Source: Microbispora hainanensis (GTDB lineage Bacteria > Actinomycetota > Actinomycetes > Streptosporangiales > Streptosporangiaceae). From it: a DNA stretch of 64,000 nucleotides. The stretch lies in NCBI RefSeq assembly GCF_036186745.1, contig NZ_CP108086.1, positions 7,378,001 to 7,442,000 on the forward strand. Reading direction: 5' to 3'. Below are positions 39,302-47,409 of this stretch, piece by piece (position 1 is the first letter of the stretch; the number at the start of each line of letters is the position of its first letter). The translations under genes and the position numbers were made by a program. The notes below the pieces were generated by a model, which ran no database searches, had not been told where the DNA came from, and saw only the letters and a program-made list of their open reading frames with translations.

Positions 39302-39975
39302 GCCTGCTCCTTCTCGGCCACGAGCAGGTATTCGTGCGAGCGGTTGGTCACCATCGGGCCGTCGTCGCTCACCGGCCAGTTGTAGCAGTGGATCCGCTCG
39401 TCGCCGAGGATCAGATGGCGGCCGAGGACCCGGGCGACGTCCCAGGCCAGCGGCACGAACCTGCCGGCCAGGCGGCGGTTCTGCACGGCGAACACCGCCC
39501 GCGCGCCGGGCCGCATGACCTTCGCCACCGCGGCCAACGCCTCGTCGATCGCGCTCAGATACTCGTCGTAGTCGCGCAGCGCGTAGAACTGGCCCTCCAC
39601 GGTGGAGTCGGTGTCGAGGTTGGTGCCGAAGTAGGGCAGGTCGGCCAGGACGAAGTCCACCGACTCCGGCGGCAGCGGCGGCGTGCGGGCGTCGCCGCAC
39701 AGCATGGTCTGGCCGGGATACGCCTCCAGGCGCCTGCGCGCCTGCTCCGCGCGCTCCGGCGAGACCTCAAGGCCGATCCCCTTCCGGCCCTCGACCGCGC
39801 ACGCCACCAGCGTGGTGCCCCAGCCGGCGAACGGGTCGAGCACGACGTCGCCCGGCTCGGTCATCTCCACGATCAGCGGCCTCAGCTGGCTGACCCAGCC
39901 GCACTGGCCCGCCGCCTCCGGCAGCGCGAACGCGGGGTCCTCTCCCTGCAGCACGTGCCAACTCGATCTGCCCAT
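39298..39975 (-). CDS. SAM-dependent methyltransferase, DNA N4/N6 methylase family
   Basis: 225 residues. Motif I is DPFAGWGTT and motif IV is DLPYFG in place of D/N-PP-Y/F, the amino-methyltransferase type; the order (motif I near 47, motif IV near 110) is gamma or beta-like with no target-recognition domain. Family members methylate exocyclic amino groups of bases, but the operon context suggests a small-molecule amine as target. ATG 39975 shares one base with the MFS stop; GTG 39978 is an alternative. No restriction gene is near. Confidence 0.82.
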   Translation of the reverse strand: MGRSSWHVLQGEDPAFALPEAAGQCGWVSQLRPLIVEMTEPGDVVLDPFAGWGTTLVACAVEGRKGIGLEVSPERAEQARRRLEAYPGQTMLCGDARTPPLPPESVDFVLADLPYFGTNLDTDSTVEGQFYALRDYDEYLSAIDEALAAVAKVMRPGARAVFAVQNRRLAGRFVPLAWDVARVLGRHLILGDERIHCYNWPVSDDGPMVTNRSHEYLLVAEKEQA

Positions 39976-41333
39976 CACTCAACACCAGCCTTCTGTGTCG
40001 CCGTCGCGGCGCGACGGTCGTCCGTGTCCGTCTTTCCGGGGTCTTCGGGGTTCTCGGGGTCTTCGGAGTCCTCGGGGACTTCGGGGTCGTCGGGGACCCG
40101 CGCGTGGACGGCCCGGGCGGGCAGCCGGGGCTCCAGGCGGAGCATGGTGAGGGCCGAGCCGGAGACGCCCGCCGCGAGCAGCAGCCACATGGAGATCGGC
40201 GACAGGCTCAGCAGCGCGGTCAGCACGGCCGGGGCCAGCGTGATCGGGATCGCCCAGGAGAACTGGTAGACCGCCATGTATCTGCCCCGGGTCTCCTCGG
40301 GGGCCGCGCTCGACACGAGCGCCGACAGCGGCGCGCCGTGCAGCATCTCCCCCAGCGTGAACAGCGCCGTCGCGGCGAACACCCCGGCCAGCGCGACCGG
40401 CCGGACGGGTACCCCGGCCAGCAGGGCGAACGCCGCGAACGACGCCCCGAACGTGGCGGCGCCCGCCGCGACCGTACGGGTGCGCCGATAGCGGATCAGC
40501 CGCCGCGTCACCGGGATCTGCAGCAGCGCGATGCCGACGGTGTTGACCGCGTACAGCACGCCGACCAGCGAGGCCGGGACGCCCAGCTCCTGGGTGACGT
40601 AGACGGGCAGCGCCACCGACAGCACCATGTAGCCGAAGGCGGTCGGCACGTTCTGCAGGGTCAGGGCGAGGAACGTCCGGTCGCGCAGGACGAGCCGGTA
40701 TCCCCCGCTCCCCCGGGCCGCCGCCGGAGCCGGTGCGGCCGCACCTGCCCGCGTGGCCGTACGATCCCGCCCGCCGGGAACGGGGATCGTACGGAGGATC
40801 AGCGCGGCGCCCGCGAACGCGGCGGCGCTGACGAGCACGATCACCCGGTAGGCGGCGTCGCTGCCCAGGCCGAGCGCGGCGCCCGCGATGAGGCCGCCCG
40901 CGCCGAGGCCGGCGTTGCGCAGGCTGCGCTGCGCGGCGAGGAGCCTGTCGCGGTCCGCGCCCCGCGCGATGGCGGCGACGAACGACTGGATCGACGGCGG
41001 GTAGGAGCCGTCGCCGAGCGCCACCAGCGCCACCGCGAGGAACATCGTCAGCGGCGAGTCCACCAGCGGGTAGGCGGCGAACCCCACGGCACGCACCAGA
41101 TAACCGCCCACGACGACGGCCCGCGCGCCGAAGCGGTCGACGAGCACGCCCGCGATCGGGTTGGCGACCAGGCTGAACAGCGCCGCCGCGGTCATGATGA
41201 CGCCGACCCGCTCGATCGGCAGCCCGGTGACGTGGTGGAAGAACAGCAGCGACAGGGGCAGGTACATGCCGCTGCCGGTGGAGTCGACCACCATGCCGGC
41301 CATGTAGCGCGCCTGCGTCGACGGGCGGATCAC
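39975..41333 (-). CDS. Major facilitator superfamily exporter
   Basis: 452 residues, about twelve transmembrane helices, with GVLVDRFGARAVVVGGY (MFS motif A-like loop) and a basic/Ala-Pro-rich central loop. Relatives export amino-acid-derived antibiotics or peptides. The C-terminal tail is an acidic PED/PEN repeat (DDPEVPEDSEDPENPEDPG) from a 12-bp stutter. GTG 41333 overlaps the ATP-grasp stop as GTGA. Likely exports the product of this cluster or gives self-resistance. Confidence 0.9.
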   Translation of the reverse strand: MIRPSTQARYMAGMVVDSTGSGMYLPLSLLFFHHVTGLPIERVGVIMTAAALFSLVANPIAGVLVDRFGARAVVVGGYLVRAVGFAAYPLVDSPLTMFLAVALVALGDGSYPPSIQSFVAAIARGADRDRLLAAQRSLRNAGLGAGGLIAGAALGLGSDAAYRVIVLVSAAAFAGAALILRTIPVPGGRDRTATRAGAAAPAPAAARGSGGYRLVLRDRTFLALTLQNVPTAFGYMVLSVALPVYVTQELGVPASLVGVLYAVNTVGIALLQIPVTRRLIRYRRTRTVAAGAATFGASFAAFALLAGVPVRPVALAGVFAATALFTLGEMLHGAPLSALVSSAAPEETRGRYMAVYQFSWAIPITLAPAVLTALLSLSPISMWLLLAAGVSGSALTMLRLEPRLPARAVHARVPDDPEVPEDSEDPENPEDPGKTDTDDRRAATATQKAGVE

Positions 41334-42604
41334 GACGGCACCGCCCCGATCCGCACCTGCTCCTCCAGCCGCGCCCCGAGCGAGCGCAGCCTGCGCTCGC
41401 ACTCCGCGCGGGTGGGGGCAGAGGCGATGGCCACGGTGAGGAAGTCGGCCGAGCCCGCGGCGGGCGGGACCACCTGGCCCGGCCGCGCGTAGAGCCAGAA
41501 GTGCTCCACCCAGGGCTCCTGCGGGACGTCGGGCAGCGCGTGGATGAGGCCGGGCCGCTTCATCATCAGCACCTGACCGGCCATCCGGGCCGGCTCCGGC
41601 CGCCGCCCCGGCCGTACGGCCCGCTCCACGTCGGGCAGCGGAAGGCCGAGCTGGGCCCGGATGGAGCACTCGGCGAGGTTGACCCCGAACAGAGTGTGGA
41701 AGACCTCGCGGATCTTCCCGCCGCCGGACCGGCAGGCGATCTCGCACAGCACCAGCCGGTCGTCGGGCGTGTGGAAGATCTCCGCGTGGAACGCGTGGTC
41801 GCGCAGCCGCCCGCCGGGCCGCCGCAGCGCCGCCAGCGTCCGCCCGGTCAGCTCCAGCAGGCGGCCGGTGAGCGGGTCGCCGGGATCGAGCGCCAGGTCG
41901 ACCCGGGAGCCCGGGTCGCTGCCGAACGACGCCAGCTCGTACTGGTACTGCGAAGGCCAGGCGAGCACGACCTCGCCGTCCACCACCAGCCCGTCGACGT
42001 GGCACATGCGGCCGGGCACGTACGCCTCCAGCAGCAGGTCGTCGCGCTGCCCGTCGTGCCCCGGGCCGTACGCCTCGGCGAGGAAGGCCGTCAGCGCGTC
42101 GCCGTCGCGCAGGATGCGCAGGCCGATGGAGTTGAAACCGGCCCTGTTCTTGACCACCAGGGGGAACCCGTGGACGCCCGCGAAGTCCAGCACGTCGGCG
42201 GTGGTCCGCGGCACCGTGTGGGGCGCGACCTCCACGCCCGCCCGCGCCGCGTGCTCCTTCATCAGGGCCTTGTCGCGGAACGGCAGCACGTCGGCGGCCC
42301 GCGCGCCGGGCAGCCCGAGCTCCTCGCGCAGGGCGGCCACGCGCAGCACGTCGGCCTCGTGCTCCCCGATCAGGTGGGTGGCGCCATATTTGGCGACGAG
42401 CCGCGCGACCCGCCCGGCCACCTCGTCGTCGTGGTCGAAGAGCTCCAGGTGGGTGTAGCCGAGGTTCCCCTCGGGGATCCGCTCGCCGAACGGCTCGAAC
42501 CTGTCGCGGGCGGCGAGGATGACCACCGGGCCCTCGTGGTCGCGCAGCCAGCGGTCGTACGGGAACGGCTCCAGCGGGTTGCGGTGCACGATGACGACGC
42601 TCAT
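41330..42604 (-). CDS. ATP-grasp ligase
   Basis: 424 residues. An N-terminal pre-ATP-grasp region is followed by the ATP-grasp domain with FPLVVKNRAGFNSIGLRIL, LLLEAYVPG and metal-binding EIACRSGGGKI. Such enzymes activate a carboxylate as acyl-phosphate and join it to an amine, typically making amide or dipeptide bonds. Start ATG 42604 has GAGGGAG upstream; the stop overlaps the MFS gene. Substrates probably include a serine-derived amino acid, by context only. Confidence 0.88.
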   Translation of the reverse strand: MSVVIVHRNPLEPFPYDRWLRDHEGPVVILAARDRFEPFGERIPEGNLGYTHLELFDHDDEVAGRVARLVAKYGATHLIGEHEADVLRVAALREELGLPGARAADVLPFRDKALMKEHAARAGVEVAPHTVPRTTADVLDFAGVHGFPLVVKNRAGFNSIGLRILRDGDALTAFLAEAYGPGHDGQRDDLLLEAYVPGRMCHVDGLVVDGEVVLAWPSQYQYELASFGSDPGSRVDLALDPGDPLTGRLLELTGRTLAALRRPGGRLRDHAFHAEIFHTPDDRLVLCEIACRSGGGKIREVFHTLFGVNLAECSIRAQLGLPLPDVERAVRPGRRPEPARMAGQVLMMKRPGLIHALPDVPQEPWVEHFWLYARPGQVVPPAAGSADFLTVAIASAPTRAECERRLRSLGARLEEQVRIGAVPS

Positions 42605-42648
42605 GTCACTCCCTCGCCCGGCGGCTCGGGGTTCGTTGCCTCGCCCCT

Positions 42649-44619
42649 TCATGCCGGCACCTCCGCGAGGGACCGCGCCTCGGCCACCTGCGCGAGCCAG
42701 GTGCGCCCGTCCTCGCCGGCGACCCGGATCCGGATCGCCTCGTCGATGACCTCCGCGCCGCGGCGGATCGCCGCCTCCGTGTCCGGGCCGGTCACCGCCA
42801 CCAGGCCGAGCCGGTCCCAGTTGTCGCGCAGCGCGTGCACGGTGTCGCCGGGCTTGGCCGTGACGCGCACGTCGAGCACGCCCTCCCGCGCCGCGGCGTC
42901 GGCGACGCCCTCCACCGACTCGACCCGCCCCGGCTCGCTCACCAGGGAGCGCACGCTGGCCCCCGCGTGCGCCTCCGGCCGGTCCGGCAGCTCGGGGACC
43001 AGCCGGAACGGCCAGCCAAGGGCATACTCGATCAGGTCGATGCCGTACGCCCCGCGCACGAGCTCCGGGATCATGTCGCCGGCGACGCGGTTGTGGCTCT
43101 CGATGACCACCGGGCCGTGCGGGCCGAGCCGCAGCTCTGTGTGCGTCACGCCGTCCCTGAGACCGATCAGGTCGAGGAAGCGGCACACGCTCGCGCGGAT
43201 CCGCTCCCGCACCGGCTCGTCCAGCCGGGCGGGCACGGCGTGGCCGAGCTCGGCGAACCGGTCGGGGTGCACGAACTTCTCGGTGATCGCCACCACGACG
43301 TGGCGGCCCGCGAAGCTGAACGCCTCGACGCTGAACTCCGGCCCCTCGACGTACTGCTCCATGAGGAAGTCCTGCAGGAGGAACATGGTGGAGACCCGGT
43401 CGGTGCGGGTGCCGCGCAGCCCTTCCACCGCGGCCCAGACCCGCTCGGCGTCCTCCGGTCCTGCGACGCGGTGGACGCCGATGCTCGCGGTCGCGTCGGC
43501 CGGCTTGACGATGAACGGATAGCCGTGGGCGGCGCCGAAGGCGTCCAGGTCCTCGCGGCGCAGGAGCGGCGCGGCGGCCACCGCGGAGGGGTCGAGCTCC
43601 GCGCCCGGAACCGACGCGAGGTGACGGCGCATGGCCAGTTTGTCGCGGAACCTCCGGGTGACCTCATAACCGGTGCCGCCCAGGCCGAACAGGTCGTTGA
43701 CCCGTCCCGCGTTCTCCAGCCCGGGCTCGGTGATCGACAGCGCGACGCGGAACCCAGGCTCCCGCCACAGCCGCCTGGCGACGGGCTCGACCGCCGCCCA
43801 GTCGGTGTAGTCGAGCACGCGCAGGACGTCGGCGAGCTCCTCCTGCTCGGCGCTGACCTTGGTGGGGTGCTGGAGCAGCAGGACGGTCAGCCCGAGCTCC
43901 TTGGCCTTGCGCACGGTCTCGTCGGTGGCGCCGACTATCAGGACCGTGCTGTCCGGATTCATCGATCCACTCCTTTCGTCGGGGGGTCGGGGCAGGTCGG
44001 CTCCGGCCGTACGGGCCGGGACGCCGCCGCGTGGCGCGGACACGGTGCCGGCTGGGGCGAGGACGCGCGCGCCGGCGGGCACGTCGTCGAGGACGAGCGC
44101 CCGCGCCCCGATGACGGCGTCGTCCCCCACGCGCACCGGGCCGAGAACGGTCGCCCCGGCGCCCAGCACCACACGGGCTCCGATCACCGGGTGCCGCCGT
44201 TCCCCGTCCGCGCGGAGGTTGTCGCGCCACCAGCCGACCGCCCCGAGGGTCACCTGGTGGTAGATGGTCACGTCGTCGCCCACGACCGCGGTCTCCCCGA
44301 TCACCACGGCCGCGCCGTGGTCGACGAAGACCCTGCGTCCCAGCTCCGCGCCCGGATGGATCTCCACTCCGGTGACGTGGCGTGCGAGGAGCATCAGCAG
44401 CCGGGCCGGCAGCCGCCTGCCACGCCGGTGCAGCCGGTGGGCGATCCGGTGCAGCCACAGTGCAGGCAGCACCGGGTGCAGCAACGCCTCCTTCCGGTCG
44501 CGTACGGACGGGTCCCGTTCGACGATCGTCCGCAGGTCCTCGGCCAGGAGACGCGGCAGTCTCACCGGCCGTTCGCTTCCCGGGGGCGGCGGAGAAGACC
44601 TGAAATCGGCACGCGGCAT
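42649..44619 (-). CDS. Serine O-acetyltransferase / ATP-grasp ligase fusion
   Basis: A single open frame of 656 residues. Residues about 20-200 are serine acetyltransferase: GVEIHPGAELGRRVFVDHGAAVVIGETAVVGDDVTIYHQVTLG is the left-handed beta-helix with the catalytic His-Asp pair. After a proline-rich linker, Met220 starts a complete ATP-grasp ligase (about 220-656) with YPFIVKPADATASIGVHRV, FSVEAFSF and VIESHNRVAGDMIPELV. There is no stop between the domains. The internal ATG 43962 has its own ribosome binding site (AAAGGA, 8 nt spacing), so fused and free forms may both be made. ATG 44619 has GAGGAGG. O-acetylserine made here would feed the cysteine-synthase homologue at 38366. Confidence 0.87.
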   Translation of the reverse strand: MPRADFRSSPPPPGSERPVRLPRLLAEDLRTIVERDPSVRDRKEALLHPVLPALWLHRIAHRLHRRGRRLPARLLMLLARHVTGVEIHPGAELGRRVFVDHGAAVVIGETAVVGDDVTIYHQVTLGAVGWWRDNLRADGERRHPVIGARVVLGAGATVLGPVRVGDDAVIGARALVLDDVPAGARVLAPAGTVSAPRGGVPARTAGADLPRPPDERSGSMNPDSTVLIVGATDETVRKAKELGLTVLLLQHPTKVSAEQEELADVLRVLDYTDWAAVEPVARRLWREPGFRVALSITEPGLENAGRVNDLFGLGGTGYEVTRRFRDKLAMRRHLASVPGAELDPSAVAAAPLLRREDLDAFGAAHGYPFIVKPADATASIGVHRVAGPEDAERVWAAVEGLRGTRTDRVSTMFLLQDFLMEQYVEGPEFSVEAFSFAGRHVVVAITEKFVHPDRFAELGHAVPARLDEPVRERIRASVCRFLDLIGLRDGVTHTELRLGPHGPVVIESHNRVAGDMIPELVRGAYGIDLIEYALGWPFRLVPELPDRPEAHAGASVRSLVSEPGRVESVEGVADAAAREGVLDVRVTAKPGDTVHALRDNWDRLGLVAVTGPDTEAAIRRGAEVIDEAIRIRVAGEDGRTWLAQVAEARSLAEVPA

Positions 44620-44949
44620 CTTCGCCTCCTCACATTCACCTCGGCGAATGAACCATGAATGGAGCCCGGATTCATGGGATGGCAGCCCGCCACTGGCCTG
44701 GAGATCCTCCACGGCCATTTCCGGGAGAGTGAATTACGGACCCTTTTTCCTCGGTTATTGGGTAAGCGTGCTTGCCCTGGAACCACCAGGTCAACCCCTA
44801 CCCGGCCGGCCGTCGACCGGTATCCGGCGGGCCGGCGACCCCCGGCGGACAGACGCCGTACCGAATTCTCCGAGCCCACGGCGGCATTTCCCCGGAGTCG
44901 AGGGGGTCCGAAAACATGTACGCGCCGGCCCGGAACAGACCGGCGCGGC
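44620..44949. other. Upstream region of the biosynthetic operon
   Basis: The 545-bp gap 44620-45164 has no gene. Its left half contains an AT-richer block (about 44640-44775) that must hold the operon promoter; I cannot name a -35/-10 pair with confidence. The right half carries the terminator of the nitrogen operon. Confidence 0.5.
44653..44677 (-). promoter_or_regulatory. Inverted repeat just upstream of the fusion gene
   Basis: CCATGAAT (44653-44660) and ATTCATGG (44670-44677) form a perfect 8-bp inverted repeat around 9 nt, 34-58 bp before the ATG and ending 22 bp upstream of its ribosome binding site (GAGGAGG). It may be an operator or a leader hairpin; its AT content stands out. Confidence 0.5.
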
Positions 44950-44990
44950 AAAAAGAAAAGCCCGCCCCCCCCACACGGCACAGGGCGGGC
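44950..44990 (-). terminator. Rho-independent terminator of the nitrogen operon
   Basis: On the minus strand GCCCGCCC (44990-44983) pairs with GGGCGGGC (44967-44960) and is followed directly by TTTTCTTTTT (44959-44950). This is the clearest intrinsic terminator in the window and lies about 175 bp after the sirohydrochlorin chelatase stop. Confidence 0.88.
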
Positions 44991-45164
44991 GCGGCGAACG
45001 GCTCAGCCGCGGATACAGCCGGTGCCTGACGGCACGGCCCGGGCACGAGTGGCCGACAGCTCAGCGGACGCGGGCGGCTGACGGCTGAGGACGCGGAGAC
45101 GGGCCGGGGCCCGGGGTTGGGGGGTGACTGAGGGCTCTGGCCGGGGTGGAGGCGGCTGACGCGG

Positions 45165-45896
45165 TCAGGCGCGGGTGTGGGTGGCGAACGGGGTGCGAGC
45201 GGGCGTGATGGTGGCGCGGTGTCCGGCGAGGGCCTCGTCGAAGCGGGTCCAGACGAGGGCGGCCAGGTCGTCGTCCACGCCGAGGGGCGGGCTGACCAGG
45301 TCAGCGCCGCTGTTCAGCAGCCGGTCGTGGAAGAACCCGGGCGCGAGCAGGTAGGAGGCGACGGCGACGCGCGGGGCGAGGCCCGCCCTGGTGCGTTCCA
45401 GCGCCTCGGCGAGCGTGGGCGTCCCGGCCGAGGCGAACGCGGCCGTGACGGGACGCGAGAGCCGTACGGAAAGGAGCCGGGCCGCGGCGCGGACGTCGTC
45501 CAGAGCGGCGGGGTCGGACGAGCCGGCCGCGCCCAGGATGACGGCGTCGCAGGGCCGCAGGCCGGCCACGGCCAGGCGGCGTGCCAGCACCGAGGTCAGC
45601 AGCCGGTGCGGCCCGAGCTGCCCGGCGACGACCGCGTCGGGCCGGGTGCGGGCGACGACGGCGGGCAGGTCGATGTGCGCGTGGTATCCCCCGGCGAGCA
45701 GCATGGGGACCACCACGACGGGCCCGGCCACCCCCGACAGCACGTCGGACAGCAGCGGCGAGCTGATCTCCAGGAAGCCCAGCTCGACCGCCGAGCCCGG
45801 CCTGGCGCGGCGCACGCGGGCCGCCAGGGAGTCCATGACCGACTCCCAGTGGCCGCTGCGTGCCCCGTGCGCGGCCATCACCAGGGTCGGGGTCAT
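45165..45896 (-). CDS. Sirohydrochlorin ferrochelatase/cobaltochelatase, CbiX/SirB family
   Basis: 243 residues, two CbiX half-domains. The first begins LVMAAHGARSGHWESV with the metal-contact His, and GGYHAHIDLPAVV supplies the second site; the C-terminal half is more diverged. It inserts Fe2+ into sirohydrochlorin to make siroheme, the cofactor of NirB encoded in the same operon. ATG 45896 overlaps the regulator stop (ATGA). Last gene of the operon. Confidence 0.9.
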   Translation of the reverse strand: MTPTLVMAAHGARSGHWESVMDSLAARVRRARPGSAVELGFLEISSPLLSDVLSGVAGPVVVVPMLLAGGYHAHIDLPAVVARTRPDAVVAGQLGPHRLLTSVLARRLAVAGLRPCDAVILGAAGSSDPAALDDVRAAARLLSVRLSRPVTAAFASAGTPTLAEALERTRAGLAPRVAVASYLLAPGFFHDRLLNSGADLVSPPLGVDDDLAALVWTRFDEALAGHRATITPARTPFATHTRA

Positions 45897-47056
45897 CGTT
45901 CGTCCCGGCCGCAGGCGAGGCGGTAGCCGCGCTTGACGACGGTCTCGACGATGCCCGAGGGACCGAGCGCCCGGCGCAGGCGGGTGATGGCCATCTCCAC
46001 CGCGTGCTCGGCCGAGTCGCGCGAGGGGCCGCCGGGCAGCACGACCCGCAGGTCGGCCCGGTTGACGACGTGCCCGGGGCGCTCGGCGAGCCGCTTCAGC
46101 ACGGCCATCGGAGCGGGCGGCAGCGGCTTGAGCTCGCCGTCGACCACCACGGCGTGACCGCGGATCTCCAGCTCGTGCCCGCCCGCGACGAGCCGCGTGA
46201 CGCCGCTTTCCGGCAGGTGGCGGGCGAGGATCCGGGCGAGCGCGCCGAGACGGGCACGCTCGGGCTGGACGGCCCGCACGCCGCGCTGGGTGAGCGGCCC
46301 GGCCGTGACCGGGCCGACGCAGGCCGCCACCACACGGCTGCCGAACGCCGCGAGCAGCGCGTCCTCCAGCCCGTCGGCGCGGGCCGCGCCCAGCATGGCC
46401 AGCACGGCGGGCGCGCTGGTGAAGGCCACCGCGTCCACCGACCCGGTGATCGCCTGGCTGATCAGGCGGCGCAGCGGCGAGGTGTCGCGGTAGGGCAGCC
46501 ACCGGTAGACCGGCACCTCGATCACCTCCGCGCCCGCCTTCCGCAGCGCCGCGACGAAGCTGTCCAGCGGTTCGCCGTGGAGCTGTACGGCGATGCGGCG
46601 GCCGTGCAGGTCCTGCGCGAGCAGATACTCCTTGACCTCCTCGCACGACTCCGTGGCCGGCGTCCAGAAGTCCACCAGGCCGGCCGCGCGGACGGCTCCG
46701 CGCGCCTTGGGGCCGCGGGCGAGCAGCCGCGCGTTGGCGAGGTGCGCGTTCAGGTCGGCGGACAGGCCCCAGCCCTCCGCCGCCGCCATCCACCCGCGGA
46801 ACCCCACCCCGGTGGTGATGACCACGTCGTCGACGGGCGCCTCCAGACAGGCCCGGGTCGCGGCGAGCAGCCCGGCGTCCTCCGCGAGCGGCACGATGCG
46901 GATCGCGGGCGCCCGCACGACCCGGGCGCCACGCCGTTCGAGGAGCGCGGCCAGCTCCTCGCTGCGGCGGGTCGCCGTCACCCCGATCGTGAACCCTGCC
47001 AGCGCGTCCGGCGCGGTCTCCAGGCTCATCGGGGTCTCGTCCAGCAGCGCGGTCAT
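45893..47056 (-). CDS. nnaR: Uroporphyrinogen-III synthase-like transcriptional regulator (NnaR type)
   Basis: 387 residues: a HemD-like domain (about 20-270) starting IGVTATRRSEELAALLERRGA, joined to an OmpR-type winged helix (about 285-380) with PGHVVNRADLRVVLPGG and AVEMAITRLRRALGP. This architecture is that of NnaR, the Streptomyces regulator that cooperates with GlnR at nitrate and nitrite genes. Operon position between nirD and the siroheme chelatase fits. It might sense a tetrapyrrole; whether the HemD domain keeps enzymatic activity cannot be told. ATG 47056 overlaps nirD stop. Confidence 0.87.
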   Translation of the reverse strand: MTALLDETPMSLETAPDALAGFTIGVTATRRSEELAALLERRGARVVRAPAIRIVPLAEDAGLLAATRACLEAPVDDVVITTGVGFRGWMAAAEGWGLSADLNAHLANARLLARGPKARGAVRAAGLVDFWTPATESCEEVKEYLLAQDLHGRRIAVQLHGEPLDSFVAALRKAGAEVIEVPVYRWLPYRDTSPLRRLISQAITGSVDAVAFTSAPAVLAMLGAARADGLEDALLAAFGSRVVAACVGPVTAGPLTQRGVRAVQPERARLGALARILARHLPESGVTRLVAGGHELEIRGHAVVVDGELKPLPPAPMAVLKRLAERPGHVVNRADLRVVLPGGPSRDSAEHAVEMAITRLRRALGPSGIVETVVKRGYRLACGRDER

Positions 47057-47409
47057 ACCACGCTCACCTCCACGGTTCCATGTGTGACCCGAATGGGATA
47101 GGTCGGCACGGCTACGCCCGGGTCGTCGACGCAGACGCCGGTGACCAGGGAGAACACCTGCTTGTGCATGGGCGACGCCACGGTCGGCTCACCGTTCCTG
47201 GTGCCGACGATGCCCCGGGACATGACGTACGCCCCGCTGAACGGGTCGAGGTTGCCCAGGGCGTACAGGGCGCCGTCGAAGGTGCGGAAGACCGCCACCT
47301 GCCGGTCGCCGACGAGCACCGCCGCACCCCGCTCGGGCAGCAGGTCGGTGTAGGAGCAGACCGGGGTCCAGTGGCCGGCAAGGGCCGGCATCTCGTCGAG
47401 GATGGTCAT
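47053..47409 (-). CDS. nirD: Nitrite reductase (NADH) small subunit NirD
   Basis: 118 residues with the Rieske-like NirD fold (LAGHWTPVCSYTDLLPERGAAVLV, VASPMHKQVFSLVTG). As usual in NirD, the canonical Cys-His iron-sulfur ligands are missing, leaving one His. Forms the assimilatory nitrite reductase with NirB. Both ends overlap neighbours by 4 nt. Confidence 0.94.
   Translation of the reverse strand: MTILDEMPALAGHWTPVCSYTDLLPERGAAVLVGDRQVAVFRTFDGALYALGNLDPFSGAYVMSRGIVGTRNGEPTVASPMHKQVFSLVTGVCVDDPGVAVPTYPIRVTHGTVEVSVV

Noticed and set aside
39298-39975. Restriction-modification methylase
   Set aside because: No restriction enzyme or specificity gene nearby and no target-recognition domain; it is embedded in a metabolic operon.
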